A stretch of DNA of 64,000 bases from a virus: IMG/VR virus record IMGVR_UViG_3300043449_000692, positions 32,212-96,211 of that record, one strand, 5' to 3'. Positions 48,232 through 57,676 of this stretch are shown here, piece after piece (position 1 is the first letter of the stretch; every line of letters begins with the position of its first letter). The notes beneath the pieces are model-generated. The model saw only the letters and a list, made by a program, of their open reading frames with translations. It was not told the DNA's origin and did no database searches. A program made the position numbers and the translations under genes.

Positions 48232-49884
48232 TCAATCGTTCAGGTCTTCTTCATCCGCAGGCACTATCTCACCAATCGTGATCTGTGGCTGCTCTCCACC
48301 GCTTGTGTCAGATGGCGTTTGTGCGCTCGGAGGGGCGGATTGGGGCATTTCAGGCTCGCCCGTGGTCTGACCCATGTCCTGATCAGGACCAGCAATCAGA
48401 CCAGAAGCCTGCTCTGCCTGTATCTGCTTGTCAATCTGCTCCACATCGTCTTCGGTCTGACGCAGAATCTTCTTCCGTACCCATTCGCGGGAGTAGTACT
48501 TGCCAACGAAATCCTCTGCATCCCGTGCAGACTGTAGACGGTCTTTAAGGATTTCGCTCTCCTTCAGTTCGGAGAAGTGCGAGTCCTTCGCAAACTTGAA
48601 GGCAATACGCCCAACCATCTCGTCCCATTCGCTCTCCTTGATGACTCCCTTCATCACCAACTGCACACGCAGGAGTTCAAGGAACAGTTCGGAGAACTTC
48701 ATACGGAGGCGTTCAATGAACTTGAAGAACTTCACCTCATCGCGTGAAATCTCGGAAGCCTTGCCGAGATTGAATCCCGTGGTTTCCTCAAGACGCGAGG
48801 ACGGAACATTGAGCGACTGAAACAGTTTCTTCTGGAAATACTTTACATCATCCATCTCGGACAGGTTCTGTCCTGCCTCAAGCGTCTGAATCTCCGTGCC
48901 GCGACCGCCTTCGCGCCGTGGCATCCAGAAGTCCTCAAGCATGGACAGGTGCTTGCGAGAATCCTGCACCTCGCCAGTGTTCGGATCGTACATCAACTTG
49001 TTGCGATACCGCTGCATCAAGCCACGCACATATTCCTCTGCCTTCTGCTTTGGCAGATTTCCGACATCCACATAGAACACGCGCCGCTCGGGAGCGCGGG
49101 TGATGCGGTAGATCACCACTGCGTCCTCAATCATGCGGAGTTGATTCAGAGCCTTGATAGCCTTGTGTAGATAGCCGATGATCTTTTTGTGATACCCGTC
49201 AAACAGTCCGCTGTGTACAAAGCAGATTGCATCAGGATAAATCTTCAGTCCGTCCATAGTCATGGACGCTGAATTTGCCTGCTGCTCGTTGTACACATAG
49301 AACTCTTCCACCGATGTAACCACCTGAACACCAACAGGAGCCGTCTTGTCCAGCGGCTTCTTGTTGATTTTTCTGACCTTTCTGATCTTTGTGGGGTCGA
49401 TTGGACGAAGTTCTTGAATGCCCTTCTTCTTGTTCTTCTCGTCAACAATAATGTGGTAGTACAGTCGGCTGTCAATGTACCACTTGCGGAAAATCTCGTA
49501 TCCGCGCCGCGAGAAGTTCAGAAGTTGCAGCACCTCATCAAACTCTGCCTCAACCTTGTCCTTGATGGATTTAGACTGCTTCAGGTTCGTGGTGTCGATC
49601 TTCACTGTGGTGAAGGTGTCATCGTACACAATGGCTTCATTGCAAATATCCGCGATGGCAGACTCCACCTCGGGGTGAAGAGCCATGTCGCGGTACTTGC
49701 GAATGAGTTCAATATCTGACTTGATGCTGCCGTCAAAATCAACAACTGCACCGAAGTAACCACCGACCTCTATAGGAACAGAACCATCATCGTAGTCGGG
49801 CGGTACAAACGAAAGAGACTTCTTGGATTCCTCCGAAGAAGTCCCCTCCTTACCGATAGTAAAACCAAACAGTTTGATTGCCAT
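48232..49884 (-). CDS. 20: Portal vertex protein (T4 gp20)
   Basis: A 550-residue portal (T4 gp20 is 524). IELIRKYRDMALHPEVESAIADICNEAIV in pieces near the N-terminus, FRKWYIDSRLYYHIIVD, IKALNQLRMIEDAVVIYRITRAPERRVFYVDVGNLPKQKAEEY in pieces, and SRLEETTGFNLGKASEISRDEVKF match gp20. It forms the dodecameric DNA gate and starts head assembly. The C-terminus is Gln/Pro/Ser-rich and acidic. Confidence 0.96.
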   Translation of the reverse strand: MAIKLFGFTIGKEGTSSEESKKSLSFVPPDYDDGSVPIEVGGYFGAVVDFDGSIKSDIELIRKYRDMALHPEVESAIADICNEAIVYDDTFTTVKIDTTNLKQSKSIKDKVEAEFDEVLQLLNFSRRGYEIFRKWYIDSRLYYHIIVDEKNKKKGIQELRPIDPTKIRKVRKINKKPLDKTAPVGVQVVTSVEEFYVYNEQQANSASMTMDGLKIYPDAICFVHSGLFDGYHKKIIGYLHKAIKALNQLRMIEDAVVIYRITRAPERRVFYVDVGNLPKQKAEEYVRGLMQRYRNKLMYDPNTGEVQDSRKHLSMLEDFWMPRREGGRGTEIQTLEAGQNLSEMDDVKYFQKKLFQSLNVPSSRLEETTGFNLGKASEISRDEVKFFKFIERLRMKFSELFLELLRVQLVMKGVIKESEWDEMVGRIAFKFAKDSHFSELKESEILKDRLQSARDAEDFVGKYYSREWVRKKILRQTEDDVEQIDKQIQAEQASGLIAGPDQDMGQTTGEPEMPQSAPPSAQTPSDTSGGEQPQITIGEIVPADEEDLND

Positions 49885-49911
49885 GAATAAAAAATCCTGT
49901 CAAAGAGTGAA

Positions 49912-50523
49912 TCAGAAGCCTTGACCGATGTTGATTCCCGCTCCCTGTAGGAGAGAACGAATGTTCTCCGCTCCAGTGCCTGTGGCGGGAACGGCAGCAC
50001 CAGCCGCAGCCTCCCACCAAGAGTAGTTGATGGTGACGGGGAACTCGGCAATGGTGTCGTTGTTCTCGTAGGACAGGTCAATCGCACCGATTTCGCTTGG
50101 GAAGCACCCAATGAAATTGTAGGTACGCAGAGCCTCGCCGTTGCGGAGCAACTGTGTCACCGACCATGTGGGCATGAACTGCATGAAGTTCGTTGCCGAA
50201 ATATTGCTCACATGGGAGTTGAAGGTGGCACTCCAGTACTCGAAACCCGAGCGAAGCGTCATGTTCGCATCAGAGATGACTGTGATTGTCCAATCCTGGA
50301 AGGTGCGGTCACCTGGCAGTTTGATGCGGCGACCACGGTACGGCACTTCAATCGTGCCGAGCGATGACGCGGGAATCTGTGCTGCCTTGCACAGGAACGA
50401 GATGGCGCGATTGTTCGAATAGCCAGGGATGTTTCCCGTGACCATGAACAGGTTTGTGCGTACACCACCGCCAGCGAAGGCGTTTACAAATCCCGAAATA
50501 TTGTTTGTAGGATCTACTGGCAT
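49912..50523 (-). CDS. 19: Tail tube protein (T4 gp19)
   Basis: A 203-residue tube protein, longer than T4 gp19 (163). SFLCKAAQIPASSLGTIEVPYRGRRIKLPGDRTFQDWTITVISD in pieces and RTYNFIGCFPSEIGAIDLSYENNDTIAEFPVTINYSWWE in pieces are typical gp19 segments. The extra C-terminal 30 residues are Ala/Gly-rich. It polymerises as the inner tube of the contractile tail. The CTAAATA element at 50541-50547 and an aaggag SD precede the ATG. Confidence 0.95.
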   Translation of the reverse strand: MPVDPTNNISGFVNAFAGGGVRTNLFMVTGNIPGYSNNRAISFLCKAAQIPASSLGTIEVPYRGRRIKLPGDRTFQDWTITVISDANMTLRSGFEYWSATFNSHVSNISATNFMQFMPTWSVTQLLRNGEALRTYNFIGCFPSEIGAIDLSYENNDTIAEFPVTINYSWWEAAAGAAVPATGTGAENIRSLLQGAGINIGQGF

Positions 50524-50540
50524 GGATTACTCCTTAGTCT

Positions 50541-50547
50541 TATTTAG
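50541..50547 (-). promoter_or_regulatory. Late-promoter-like CTAAATA before gp19
   Basis: CTAAATA lies 17 bases before ATG 50523, after the gp18 stop. AAGGAG between them serves as SD. An extra promoter before gp19 would raise tube over sheath expression. Confidence 0.55.
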
Positions 50548-50551
50548 ACGA

Positions 50552-52573
50552 TCAGCCACCGACTTCGCTGAAATCTACACCTGTCTTGGTTGCAATAAAG
50601 TTCAACTGGATGAAGTTGATGCTGCGAGTTGGCTTCACAAAGATGTCAGCCACGAACTCGTTGCGGTCGATTACTTCACCTGTGTTGTTGGTTTCATCGC
50701 ACACCACCTTGAAATCGGTGATGCCCCGCCGCTGCTGAACCGTCTTGAGGAACGGAACCACGAGATTCTTGAACTGTGCGCGAGTGAACGCATCGTTCTG
50801 CTCGAACAGGAAGAACTTCGAAGCCGTGGCAATCGCCTTTTCAAGAATGATGAACAGGCGGCGAACATTGATGCGGTCGAATGCGCTTGGACGAGTCTGC
50901 ATGGTCTTATCACCAAACAGGATCACGCCTTCGCCAGGGAACGACACGACAGGGTTTACCTGACGGGTGTACAGTTCGTCACGATGAGCCTCGGAAGAGG
51001 GGTTGTACGCCAACTTCACCACTCCCTTGACCTGACCACGGTTGAAACCTGCGGGCGAGAACCACGCTTCAGTGGTGAACTCGGTACGAGCAACCAGACC
51101 CGCAATGTCTGCATTGAGCGGAACAAGGCGGACAATGTTGTTGTAGGTGTCTAGTTGATACTTCCAACCGCTGTCCATGACTGCATACGAAGAGTTCAGG
51201 TTCAGTGTGTTGTCTCTGTAACCCTTGATCTCGTTCAGAGCCTCGTATGCGAGTTTGTTTTCCACATCGCTCTTCTCTGGAGAGACAAATGCCATGCAGT
51301 CCAAACGCTTTTCGCAGATGTTCTGAACCACAAGTCTGGCGAGTGTGGAAGAAGCACTACCGAGAGGCAGAAGAGACACATCTACTGCATCCGAATCGGC
51401 AAACTTGCTCCATCCGCTAGCCCAACGCTCCGAATCAGATGGAGCAGCAGAAACGGCTCCAGTCAGACCAAGAGAGTTTACGCCGTCTGCAACCACTGTT
51501 TCAGCAGCAAGAGCCGAACCGATTGCGGTCCAGTTGGTTGTTGTAGCCTGATAACCTGCACCACCGTTGTTTCCTGAAACATCAGCCTGCAAAGCCCAAA
51601 CATACGCCGACTGATCATTAATCACGGTGCGATAGTAGTTGCTGCTGCCGTCAAACTTACGGGCATCAGTGGCGCGAGACAGTCCTTCGAATTTCTCAAG
51701 CAGAGAATTTGCAGTTCCTGTCCACTTTCCGTCCTTGTCCATGACAAGGATGTTGATCTGATCTCCCGAACCACCAGCGTCAGCCGCGAATGGTGTTGTG
51801 TACGAATTGGAGCCAATATACTTCGCGTACACGCTCTTGTGGGTAAACGCTGCTCCGCTGCTCTGATCTTTCGTCAAGAGCGATTGCAGGTTCAGGGTGA
51901 TACCGCTAGCAGAACCACTGACGCGGAAAATGTCTCCGCTGGTGGCTCCGAGAACCGTGGTGCCAGAAGAGATCACTCCGCTGACTGTTACGCTTGTTCC
52001 GTCCGCAAAGGTGATTTCATCACCAACAGAGAACGAAGCGGTTGTTCCAGCACCCTTGGTGATGCGAATGCTGCTTGCTCCAAGAGAGGCGTTCGCAGCA
52101 AGGGTTCCTGTGGTGGTTCCTGGTCCAGATGTAATAACAACCTTCAGGCTGTTTCCAAGCACACCAGGATACTTCGAACCAAAGAGAACACCCGCAGCCG
52201 CAGCAGTGGAAGCAGAAAGACCAGCACTTGCACCGAACTGTGTTTCGTTGTTGATGATGAGTGTGGCAACACCCGTGACACCAGCCTTTGTTACATTGGC
52301 GTTCTTTGCGGCAGAGCCGACCACGCGAACGGTTTGCAGATTGTTTCCATACGACAGGAAGTTTGCTGCCGTAAAGAAATCCTCGTAGTTGTTGTTGTCG
52401 GGCTTGTTGAAAATATTCGCAAGTTCAGTTTCCTGCGTGACCGTGACGATCTCATCGACTGGTCCCCAGTGGAAATAACCCGCGAAACCACCAGGCGTGG
52501 TGGCAACAGCGGGAACGATGGTGGTCAGGTCAACCTCTTTGATGCTAACGCCAGGGCTTACTCTAAATGCCAT
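50552..52573 (-). CDS. 18: Tail sheath protein (T4 gp18)
   Basis: A 673-residue contractile sheath subunit (T4 gp18 is 659). VSPGVSIKEVDLT at the N-terminus is the sheath signature, with GFAGYFHWGPVDE next. The C-terminal domain holds VVSFPGEGVILFGDKTMQTRPSAFDRINVRRLFIILEKAI in pieces and QRRGITDFKVVCDETNNT, the most conserved part of sheath proteins. The variable middle domain is beta-rich. An SD (aaggaga) precedes ATG 52573. Confidence 0.96.
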   Translation of the reverse strand: MAFRVSPGVSIKEVDLTTIVPAVATTPGGFAGYFHWGPVDEIVTVTQETELANIFNKPDNNNYEDFFTAANFLSYGNNLQTVRVVGSAAKNANVTKAGVTGVATLIINNETQFGASAGLSASTAAAAGVLFGSKYPGVLGNSLKVVITSGPGTTTGTLAANASLGASSIRITKGAGTTASFSVGDEITFADGTSVTVSGVISSGTTVLGATSGDIFRVSGSASGITLNLQSLLTKDQSSGAAFTHKSVYAKYIGSNSYTTPFAADAGGSGDQINILVMDKDGKWTGTANSLLEKFEGLSRATDARKFDGSSNYYRTVINDQSAYVWALQADVSGNNGGAGYQATTTNWTAIGSALAAETVVADGVNSLGLTGAVSAAPSDSERWASGWSKFADSDAVDVSLLPLGSASSTLARLVVQNICEKRLDCMAFVSPEKSDVENKLAYEALNEIKGYRDNTLNLNSSYAVMDSGWKYQLDTYNNIVRLVPLNADIAGLVARTEFTTEAWFSPAGFNRGQVKGVVKLAYNPSSEAHRDELYTRQVNPVVSFPGEGVILFGDKTMQTRPSAFDRINVRRLFIILEKAIATASKFFLFEQNDAFTRAQFKNLVVPFLKTVQQRRGITDFKVVCDETNNTGEVIDRNEFVADIFVKPTRSINFIQLNFIATKTGVDFSEVGG

Positions 52574-52654
52574 TTGTAGTTCTCCTTCGTGAAGAAGTCA
52601 ATTCTATGACTGCGCTTCCGATGTATGTATTATTTTGAAGGCTTCACCAAAAGG

Positions 52655-54325
52655 TCAAAAAGTCCACCCCATATCTAGGTCTGAACTGTTTCCGCCCCTC
52701 CATGTGGTTCCGCTTGCGTCAGTAAATGAATTGATGCTGCTCCCGTCATCCACAAAACCAAACGGTGTCATCTCCTCTTCCAGTGCCTTCATTTGGTCTT
52801 CATACAGGTCTTTGCGAATGTCGCTGCCCGTGATCTGTTTGAAATATGCCTGTGTGGTCAGCCATCCAAACAGCACCAGAGTCATCACCAAGTCATCGTG
52901 GTGGTTTTCTTCTGCCTCAAACGAGTCGCCCTTTGCCACAAACGAGCAGAACTCGTCCACCGTGTTGAAGTCCTCCACGATGAGTTTGGTGTCTTCAATC
53001 AGATTTTTCAAAATGGAGCAGCCGATGCGCTTCACGGCAGTGGAGGTTTTTACCCCCTTCATGGACGATCCCTTGCCGCCGAAGCCGCCGTTCACCACCT
53101 GTCCTTTGCGTCCCTGCATGGACACATAGATCACATTGTCATACTCAAGTTCATCGTGAAGAATGTCTGCCACCTGACCGCCGATGTCGTTTACCTCCAC
53201 CAAGCAGTACGCATTATTGTACTGCCGCAGGATGGGGTAAATGGCATTGGGATAAAGCATGGGCGGCATCTCGTTGTTGCGAAATGTTGCCACCACCCGA
53301 TACGGCATCGCAGAAACATCAATCACGGAGTAGGCGTGGTAGTCGAGTCCCTGTCCCCGCGCCGTGTCCACGATGGTGATGTATTTGTGATCGGGAAGAG
53401 GCTTCTGATACACCCTCAGCCCCTCGTTGTTCCAATATTCAGGAGTGCGGTACACCATGCACTTGAGTTTTTCGGGATGCACCAGTGTGTGCATGGAGCC
53501 AAGGAACTCACACTCAAACTCCGTGCGGAACTGCTCTTCGGAGGTGTTCGCAATCGTCTGCTTTTTCCACGCATCGTCACGACCAGGCACATCGCTCCAA
53601 TGCACCTCCATTGGCACATACTCGTTCTTGCCTTCCTCACCTGGCTTCTTGTTCGCGTTCACCCAGAAGCGGTAGAACATATTCAAGCCCTTGGGCGTTG
53701 AAATGATCGTGACCTTCGTGCTTTGACCGCTGGTGATCGTGGGGTAAACGGACGAGAAGAACTCTTCTGCGACATTCTGCGGCACATACGCAAACTCGTC
53801 AAGGAAGATGTAGTTGAACGATCCGCCACGCACCGCAGACGATGATGTGGCTGATGCAAGAATCTTGGAGCCGTTCTCCAACACAATGGAACCCTTGTTC
53901 CATTCCACCACGCCCTGCTGCAACCACATGGGCAGATACTCGTATGCCAACTGCAAGCGTCCTAGTAATTCGCGCGCTGTGTTCAGTTTGTTCGCAAGAA
54001 TCGCCACGCTCATGCTCTGATTGAACAGCACATAGTGAAGTAGATACGCGATGATCGTGGTGGATTTACCTGTCTGACGGGGCAGTTTACCGATCACGAA
54101 GCGGTTTTCGTGAATGGTGCGGATCATGTTCTCCTGATAGTCATACGGCTCAAACGGCACCAAGCCCTTGTCGAGGGACACGATCTTCACATAGTTCTTG
54201 ATGAAGTACAGCGGATCTTGGGCGCACTTGATGTATTCTTCAATCTGTTCGGGAGAGAAGTTTACATTTACGCCTGCTGCCTTGAGATTGGAGTTGCCGA
54301 GATACTTCGTGCTTTTCTTACTCAT
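52655..54325 (-). CDS. 17: Terminase large subunit (T4 gp17)
   Basis: ATG 54325 (8-base overlap with gp16) gives 556 residues (T4 gp17 is 610). Walker A is GKLPRQTGKSTTII near residues 82-95 and Walker B YIFLDEFAYV. The nuclease domain has ITIVDTARGQGLDYHAYSV with metal-binding Asp. It pumps DNA through gp20 and cuts concatemers. An 81-base gap to gp18 upstream holds no clear promoter. The gene is intact without intron. Confidence 0.96.
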   Translation of the reverse strand: MSKKSTKYLGNSNLKAAGVNVNFSPEQIEEYIKCAQDPLYFIKNYVKIVSLDKGLVPFEPYDYQENMIRTIHENRFVIGKLPRQTGKSTTIIAYLLHYVLFNQSMSVAILANKLNTARELLGRLQLAYEYLPMWLQQGVVEWNKGSIVLENGSKILASATSSSAVRGGSFNYIFLDEFAYVPQNVAEEFFSSVYPTITSGQSTKVTIISTPKGLNMFYRFWVNANKKPGEEGKNEYVPMEVHWSDVPGRDDAWKKQTIANTSEEQFRTEFECEFLGSMHTLVHPEKLKCMVYRTPEYWNNEGLRVYQKPLPDHKYITIVDTARGQGLDYHAYSVIDVSAMPYRVVATFRNNEMPPMLYPNAIYPILRQYNNAYCLVEVNDIGGQVADILHDELEYDNVIYVSMQGRKGQVVNGGFGGKGSSMKGVKTSTAVKRIGCSILKNLIEDTKLIVEDFNTVDEFCSFVAKGDSFEAEENHHDDLVMTLVLFGWLTTQAYFKQITGSDIRKDLYEDQMKALEEEMTPFGFVDDGSSINSFTDASGTTWRGGNSSDLDMGWTF

Positions 54326-54827
54326 TGTTCTTGTCACCTTGAATTACATCACGAACATCGGGGCGATTGTCAAACGCCTTTGTAGAAGAACGGGCAGAGT
54401 TGATGATATCCTGTAGTTCCTTTGTAGAACCCACATAGATGGACTGATTCGTTGTCGTGTTGTTGTTCGTGACACTCTGATCAATCTTGCGGATGGTTTT
54501 CACGCGGTTATGGAGATCCATGAGTTCCCGATTGGTTTCAGCAAGTGTCTTGATGAGTTGAGCCACCACTTCGTATGCACGGGGCTGATCACCTTCCTGT
54601 GCCACCTGAATCACTCCGTCTAGTGCGTTCTTGCCCATGTCCACGAGTTCTTTGAGATTGTCTCGTACTACCTCGTAGTCACTCTTCAGGTCTTTTTCAA
54701 GCCGCTCATCGGTAAGCGGAACAGGTTCCACACTCACCACAATGGCATTCTGTGGAATTCCACCGCCTACAAGAGGCTTCGCAGGCTCTGCTCCCAGAGC
54801 CTTTTCTATATTCTCAAATCCACTCAT
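54318..54827 (-). CDS. 16: Terminase small subunit (T4 gp16)
   Basis: A 169-residue protein (T4 gp16 is 164). MSGFENIEKAL opens the protein. The helical centre (DLKSDYEVVRDNLKELVDMGK and EVVAQLIKTLAETNRELMDLH in pieces) is the oligomerisation coiled coil of the family, followed by a Thr/Asn-rich linker. It recognises DNA and regulates gp17, which overlaps its end by 8 bases. Confidence 0.93.
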   Translation of the reverse strand: MSGFENIEKALGAEPAKPLVGGGIPQNAIVVSVEPVPLTDERLEKDLKSDYEVVRDNLKELVDMGKNALDGVIQVAQEGDQPRAYEVVAQLIKTLAETNRELMDLHNRVKTIRKIDQSVTNNNTTTNQSIYVGSTKELQDIINSARSSTKAFDNRPDVRDVIQGDKNNE

Positions 54828-54837
54828 GCTCTACTCC

Positions 54838-55710
54838 TTAAATATTCCAATCCACAGTAACGCCACCCGAAACCATGCCTGCTGAATAGGTGCTTCCACC
54901 TGCACCAGGATCATTCTGATACACCTTTCCATACGGGCTGTAGTCGTTCGCGTTTGAACTTGCTCCGCTCGGTCCAGAGATGCCCACGATGACATCCGCG
55001 TAGTTTGGTTTGTCTGTGGTGTTGCCTGGCGTGTATGTGATTCCGCCAACGAAATCTTCGCCAAACACATCGTTGTTCCACAGTCCAACCTTCGTGACCC
55101 GAATCTCTTTGTAGTTCTTTGCAGGACCAAACAGATAGGTCTTCATCGTGAAGTTCAGGGTGAAGATGATTGACCGCCTGTTGCTGAAATCGCCTTCGTA
55201 GTCTTCTTCCGATGACACCGAGTTCAGGAAAATCGGCACATCCACCTTCTTGTTTACATCATCAAAGTTCACGGTCACCAAGAATTCAGGAGAGAAGAAC
55301 GGAATGATCTGCTCAATGATACGCAGTCCGTCTTCCATGTTACGAACATAGATGTACAAGCCGAAATCAATGTTGTACGGCACTTCTGCATATGTGAAAT
55401 CCACCTTGCTCGGATTGCTTGTGGTTGGTCGCACAATGTGACGAGTCAGGCTGTTGCGCTTTCGGGTGGTGTCGTATGCGTATCCCGTGATCTCGAAAGC
55501 CATTCGTGGCAGCGTGATCTGGTTGGGGTTGTTCAGTTCAGGATCACCCGCCAAGCGAACCTTGTACTTATCTTTTGCAGCATACGCAATAGGCACCAAC
55601 AGGGTCTTGGTGCCACCGCTCTCTGCCTTGTCGATGTAGATTTGGTTGAAGAGTGAGCCAAAAGCCACAACCATGCGGCGAATGGAGCCGTTGTAGAAAT
55701 TAGTGAACAT
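54838..55710 (-). CDS. 15: Tail sheath stabiliser / completion protein (T4 gp15)
   Basis: A 290-residue protein (T4 gp15 is 272). NFYNGSIRRMVVAFGSLFNQIYID is the typical opening, followed by VPIAYAAKDKYKVRL, LPRMAFEITGYAYDTTRKRN and YIYVRNMEDGLRIIEQIIPFFSPEF in pieces. It forms the ring that terminates the tail tube and joins the neck. Start ATG 55710 forms a one-base TAATG overlap with gp14. The C-terminal 40 residues are Gly/Ser/Tyr-rich. Confidence 0.95.
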   Translation of the reverse strand: MFTNFYNGSIRRMVVAFGSLFNQIYIDKAESGGTKTLLVPIAYAAKDKYKVRLAGDPELNNPNQITLPRMAFEITGYAYDTTRKRNSLTRHIVRPTTSNPSKVDFTYAEVPYNIDFGLYIYVRNMEDGLRIIEQIIPFFSPEFLVTVNFDDVNKKVDVPIFLNSVSSEEDYEGDFSNRRSIIFTLNFTMKTYLFGPAKNYKEIRVTKVGLWNNDVFGEDFVGGITYTPGNTTDKPNYADVIVGISGPSGASSNANDYSPYGKVYQNDPGAGGSTYSAGMVSGGVTVDWNI

Positions 55711-56603
55711 TAATCATTGCCTCCGTAGTTGCCTTCGGAGAACGGATCGACTTCAGTGAAATCGAAAATAGAGTTGCTGTTCGATTCCAGATCCAACTGC
55801 TCGTTGTCCTGCTGATCTTGATGTCCTGCGCGAATGGTTGTGTCGTAGATTCCCGAGATTGAATATGTCACGCCGCTGACCGTGCCAGTAAGAACATCCC
55901 CAACCTGAAATACGCCGTCTTGCCTGTTGACGAACACGAAACTGCTGCCGACAACAGGATCGGTGAAGTTTACAACGCGACCGAAAGCCTTCTTGTCTGA
56001 AGACACGCCTGTATACACCTCTTCGCCTTCTGTGTACGATCCCGTTCCACTGCCGAGCGTGATTCCCAATAGGTAAGACGAGGTAATCTCCATGACCCCA
56101 TCCATCTCGGATTCGCCTGTGTCGATCTTCTCGTTCGAGTATTTGAACGCTTCGCAAACGAGTTTGAAAGAGTACCGATCCCCACCAGGATAGAAGGGGT
56201 TGTCGTGTTCAACAAACTTGATTTCAAACATGGAGAACGGATAGTCAAAGTAGATGATGTCGCCTTCCCGTGGGCGACCTTTCTTTCTGATATCTGTGTT
56301 GTGTCCCATGACATCCAAGAATCTCTGTCGAGACACTATGAATGTGGCACTCTCCCGAACATCAAGACCAAAACGCGACATCTCTTGGTCGCCTTCGTAT
56401 TCACCGCCTTCAAGATACATCTCTATGCGGTTTGCGTCCTTGAACTCCGAAACCTCTTCACCTAGAATGAGGTCTTCCGTAACCTTCTCTCGCGGAATGT
56501 ACACCATCTCGTGACCGTGGATCTTGATCGCTTCGGTCGTGAGTGATTGAAGAAGGCTCTGTTCGCCTTTCTTGTTCCTGCGAAAGTACGGATTGACGGT
56601 CAT
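55710..56603 (-). CDS. 14: Neck protein (T4 gp14)
   Basis: A 297-residue neck protein (T4 gp14 is 256). VNPYFRRNKKGEQSLLQSLT, IKIHGHEMVYIPRE and DVMGHNTDIRKKGRPREGD, with FEIKFVEHDNPFYPGG, are gp14 segments. With gp13 it closes the filled head and forms the tail-binding site. It is 2 bases after gp13. The acidic, Asn/Gln-rich C-terminus exceeds the T4 protein. Confidence 0.94.
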   Translation of the reverse strand: MTVNPYFRRNKKGEQSLLQSLTTEAIKIHGHEMVYIPREKVTEDLILGEEVSEFKDANRIEMYLEGGEYEGDQEMSRFGLDVRESATFIVSRQRFLDVMGHNTDIRKKGRPREGDIIYFDYPFSMFEIKFVEHDNPFYPGGDRYSFKLVCEAFKYSNEKIDTGESEMDGVMEITSSYLLGITLGSGTGSYTEGEEVYTGVSSDKKAFGRVVNFTDPVVGSSFVFVNRQDGVFQVGDVLTGTVSGVTYSISGIYDTTIRAGHQDQQDNEQLDLESNSNSIFDFTEVDPFSEGNYGGND

Positions 56604-56605
56604 GG

Positions 56606-57370
56606 TTATCCTGTAATGAAGTCAGGCGGCTCTTGGTACTTCAGCAGCACCTCTTCTTCAATTGCCTGTATTGCTGTGGTGGCTTCCTCGTAGATGCGCT
56701 GTCCGTTGAATGTGATATTGCCTGGCAGTGGAATGCCTTCAAACTTGGACAGGTTTGCACCCCACTGCTGCTTTATGAGTGCTGTGGCGTACTTCTTCAG
56801 CATTGGGTCATTCCACGCTTCGCTGTACTCCGCAGGATCAACCACCGCAAACCCCTCAACCAAAATGTACTGACCAGGAGCAAAATCACTCCAGTTCATG
56901 TCCATCTGCAACTTGTTCTTGTACTTGTTGAATCGAATCTGCTTCTCGGGGTCAAGCAGTTGCTGCAACATTTCGATGTACTGCATCGTGGACACATAGT
57001 AGTTCATGTTCATGTTGCCTGTGCGGAGTCCGTAGAAATCCGTCAGTGCCATCTGATAGCGAATATTGAATATGTTGTTGATCTGTAGGTTGAAGCCGAT
57101 CTGAAACACCCGCGTGATGTTTGCAATCTGCGGTCCATTCGGATCAAGCGTGTTTGTGTCGATGTACTGATTAGTGATGTCCTGCTGGGTGATCTCATAC
57201 TTCCAGTACTGACGCTGCATACCAAGCGAGTTCCAGTCATTGAAGTATTGGATAGCCTGATCAATGCGGTCTTCCACTTGGGAATCGTCCACATTGATCT
57301 CTATTACTGGCGCACCAAGAGCGCGCAGGCAGTATTCCTTGAATTCTTGTCGTGTGGTGGGCTTTGCCAT
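56606..57370 (-). CDS. 13: Neck protein (T4 gp13)
   Basis: A 254-residue neck protein (T4 gp13 is 309). TTRQEFKEYCLRALGAPVIEINVDDSQVEDRIDQAIQYFNDW in pieces is the conserved start, followed by FNIRYQMALTDFYGLRTG and WGANLSKFEGIPLPGNITFNG in pieces. It opens the head-completion and tail block and is preceded by a clear CTAAATA element (57389-57395) and an aaggaga SD. Confidence 0.95.
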   Translation of the reverse strand: MAKPTTRQEFKEYCLRALGAPVIEINVDDSQVEDRIDQAIQYFNDWNSLGMQRQYWKYEITQQDITNQYIDTNTLDPNGPQIANITRVFQIGFNLQINNIFNIRYQMALTDFYGLRTGNMNMNYYVSTMQYIEMLQQLLDPEKQIRFNKYKNKLQMDMNWSDFAPGQYILVEGFAVVDPAEYSEAWNDPMLKKYATALIKQQWGANLSKFEGIPLPGNITFNGQRIYEEATTAIQAIEEEVLLKYQEPPDFITG

Positions 57371-57388
57371 CCGTGTCTCCTTTACGAG

Positions 57389-57395
57389 TATTTAG
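57389..57395 (-). promoter_or_regulatory. Late-promoter-like CTAAATA before gp13
   Basis: CTAAATA lies 18 bases before the gp13 ATG, in the gap after the 88-aa gene, followed by AAAGGAGA. Position at the head of the virion operon is what a late promoter should have. Confidence 0.6.
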
Positions 57396-57404
57396 AAGAA
57401 CGGA

Positions 57405-57671
57405 TCACTGCTCCTGCTCGTTTTTCAGGCGGTCTACGAGTCTGGCAAGTTCGCCTTCGCGGTTGCATATGGCATCGCAATACGGGTCATTCAGAGGGAG
57501 GTATATGGTGTTTGATCCGTCACTGGCGTAGTGCCGAACTCCCCCCTCATACACTCGAATAGAGAATCCGAACGGAGCAGAGTATGTTGGATGAACTCTT
57601 AAAAAGTCCTCAAACGAGTACTTTCGTTCGTTGATCTCAATCTGATTTAGATCATAATGTACAAGTTTCAT
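57405..57671 (-). CDS. Hypothetical protein, 88 aa
   Basis: A small protein starting ATG 57671, 5 bases after the 632-aa fibre gene. MKLVHYDLNQIEINERKYSFEDFLRVH in pieces suggests an alpha/beta fold. YASDGSNTIYLPLNDPYCDA and a helical end (EGELARLVDRLKNEQ) follow. No catalytic motif or membrane segment is seen. It may be a small fibre adaptor or chaperone because it sits between fibre genes and gp13. Confidence 0.7.
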   Translation of the reverse strand: MKLVHYDLNQIEINERKYSFEDFLRVHPTYSAPFGFSIRVYEGGVRHYASDGSNTIYLPLNDPYCDAICNREGELARLVDRLKNEQEQ

Positions 57672-57676
57672 GGCTT

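Noticed and set aside
52574-52654. Palindrome TGAAG-C-CTTCA in the gap between gp18 and gp17 as a terminator
   Set aside because: The stem is only 5 bp and has no U tract following in the right direction. The gap holds only the gp18 SD and no clear promoter.
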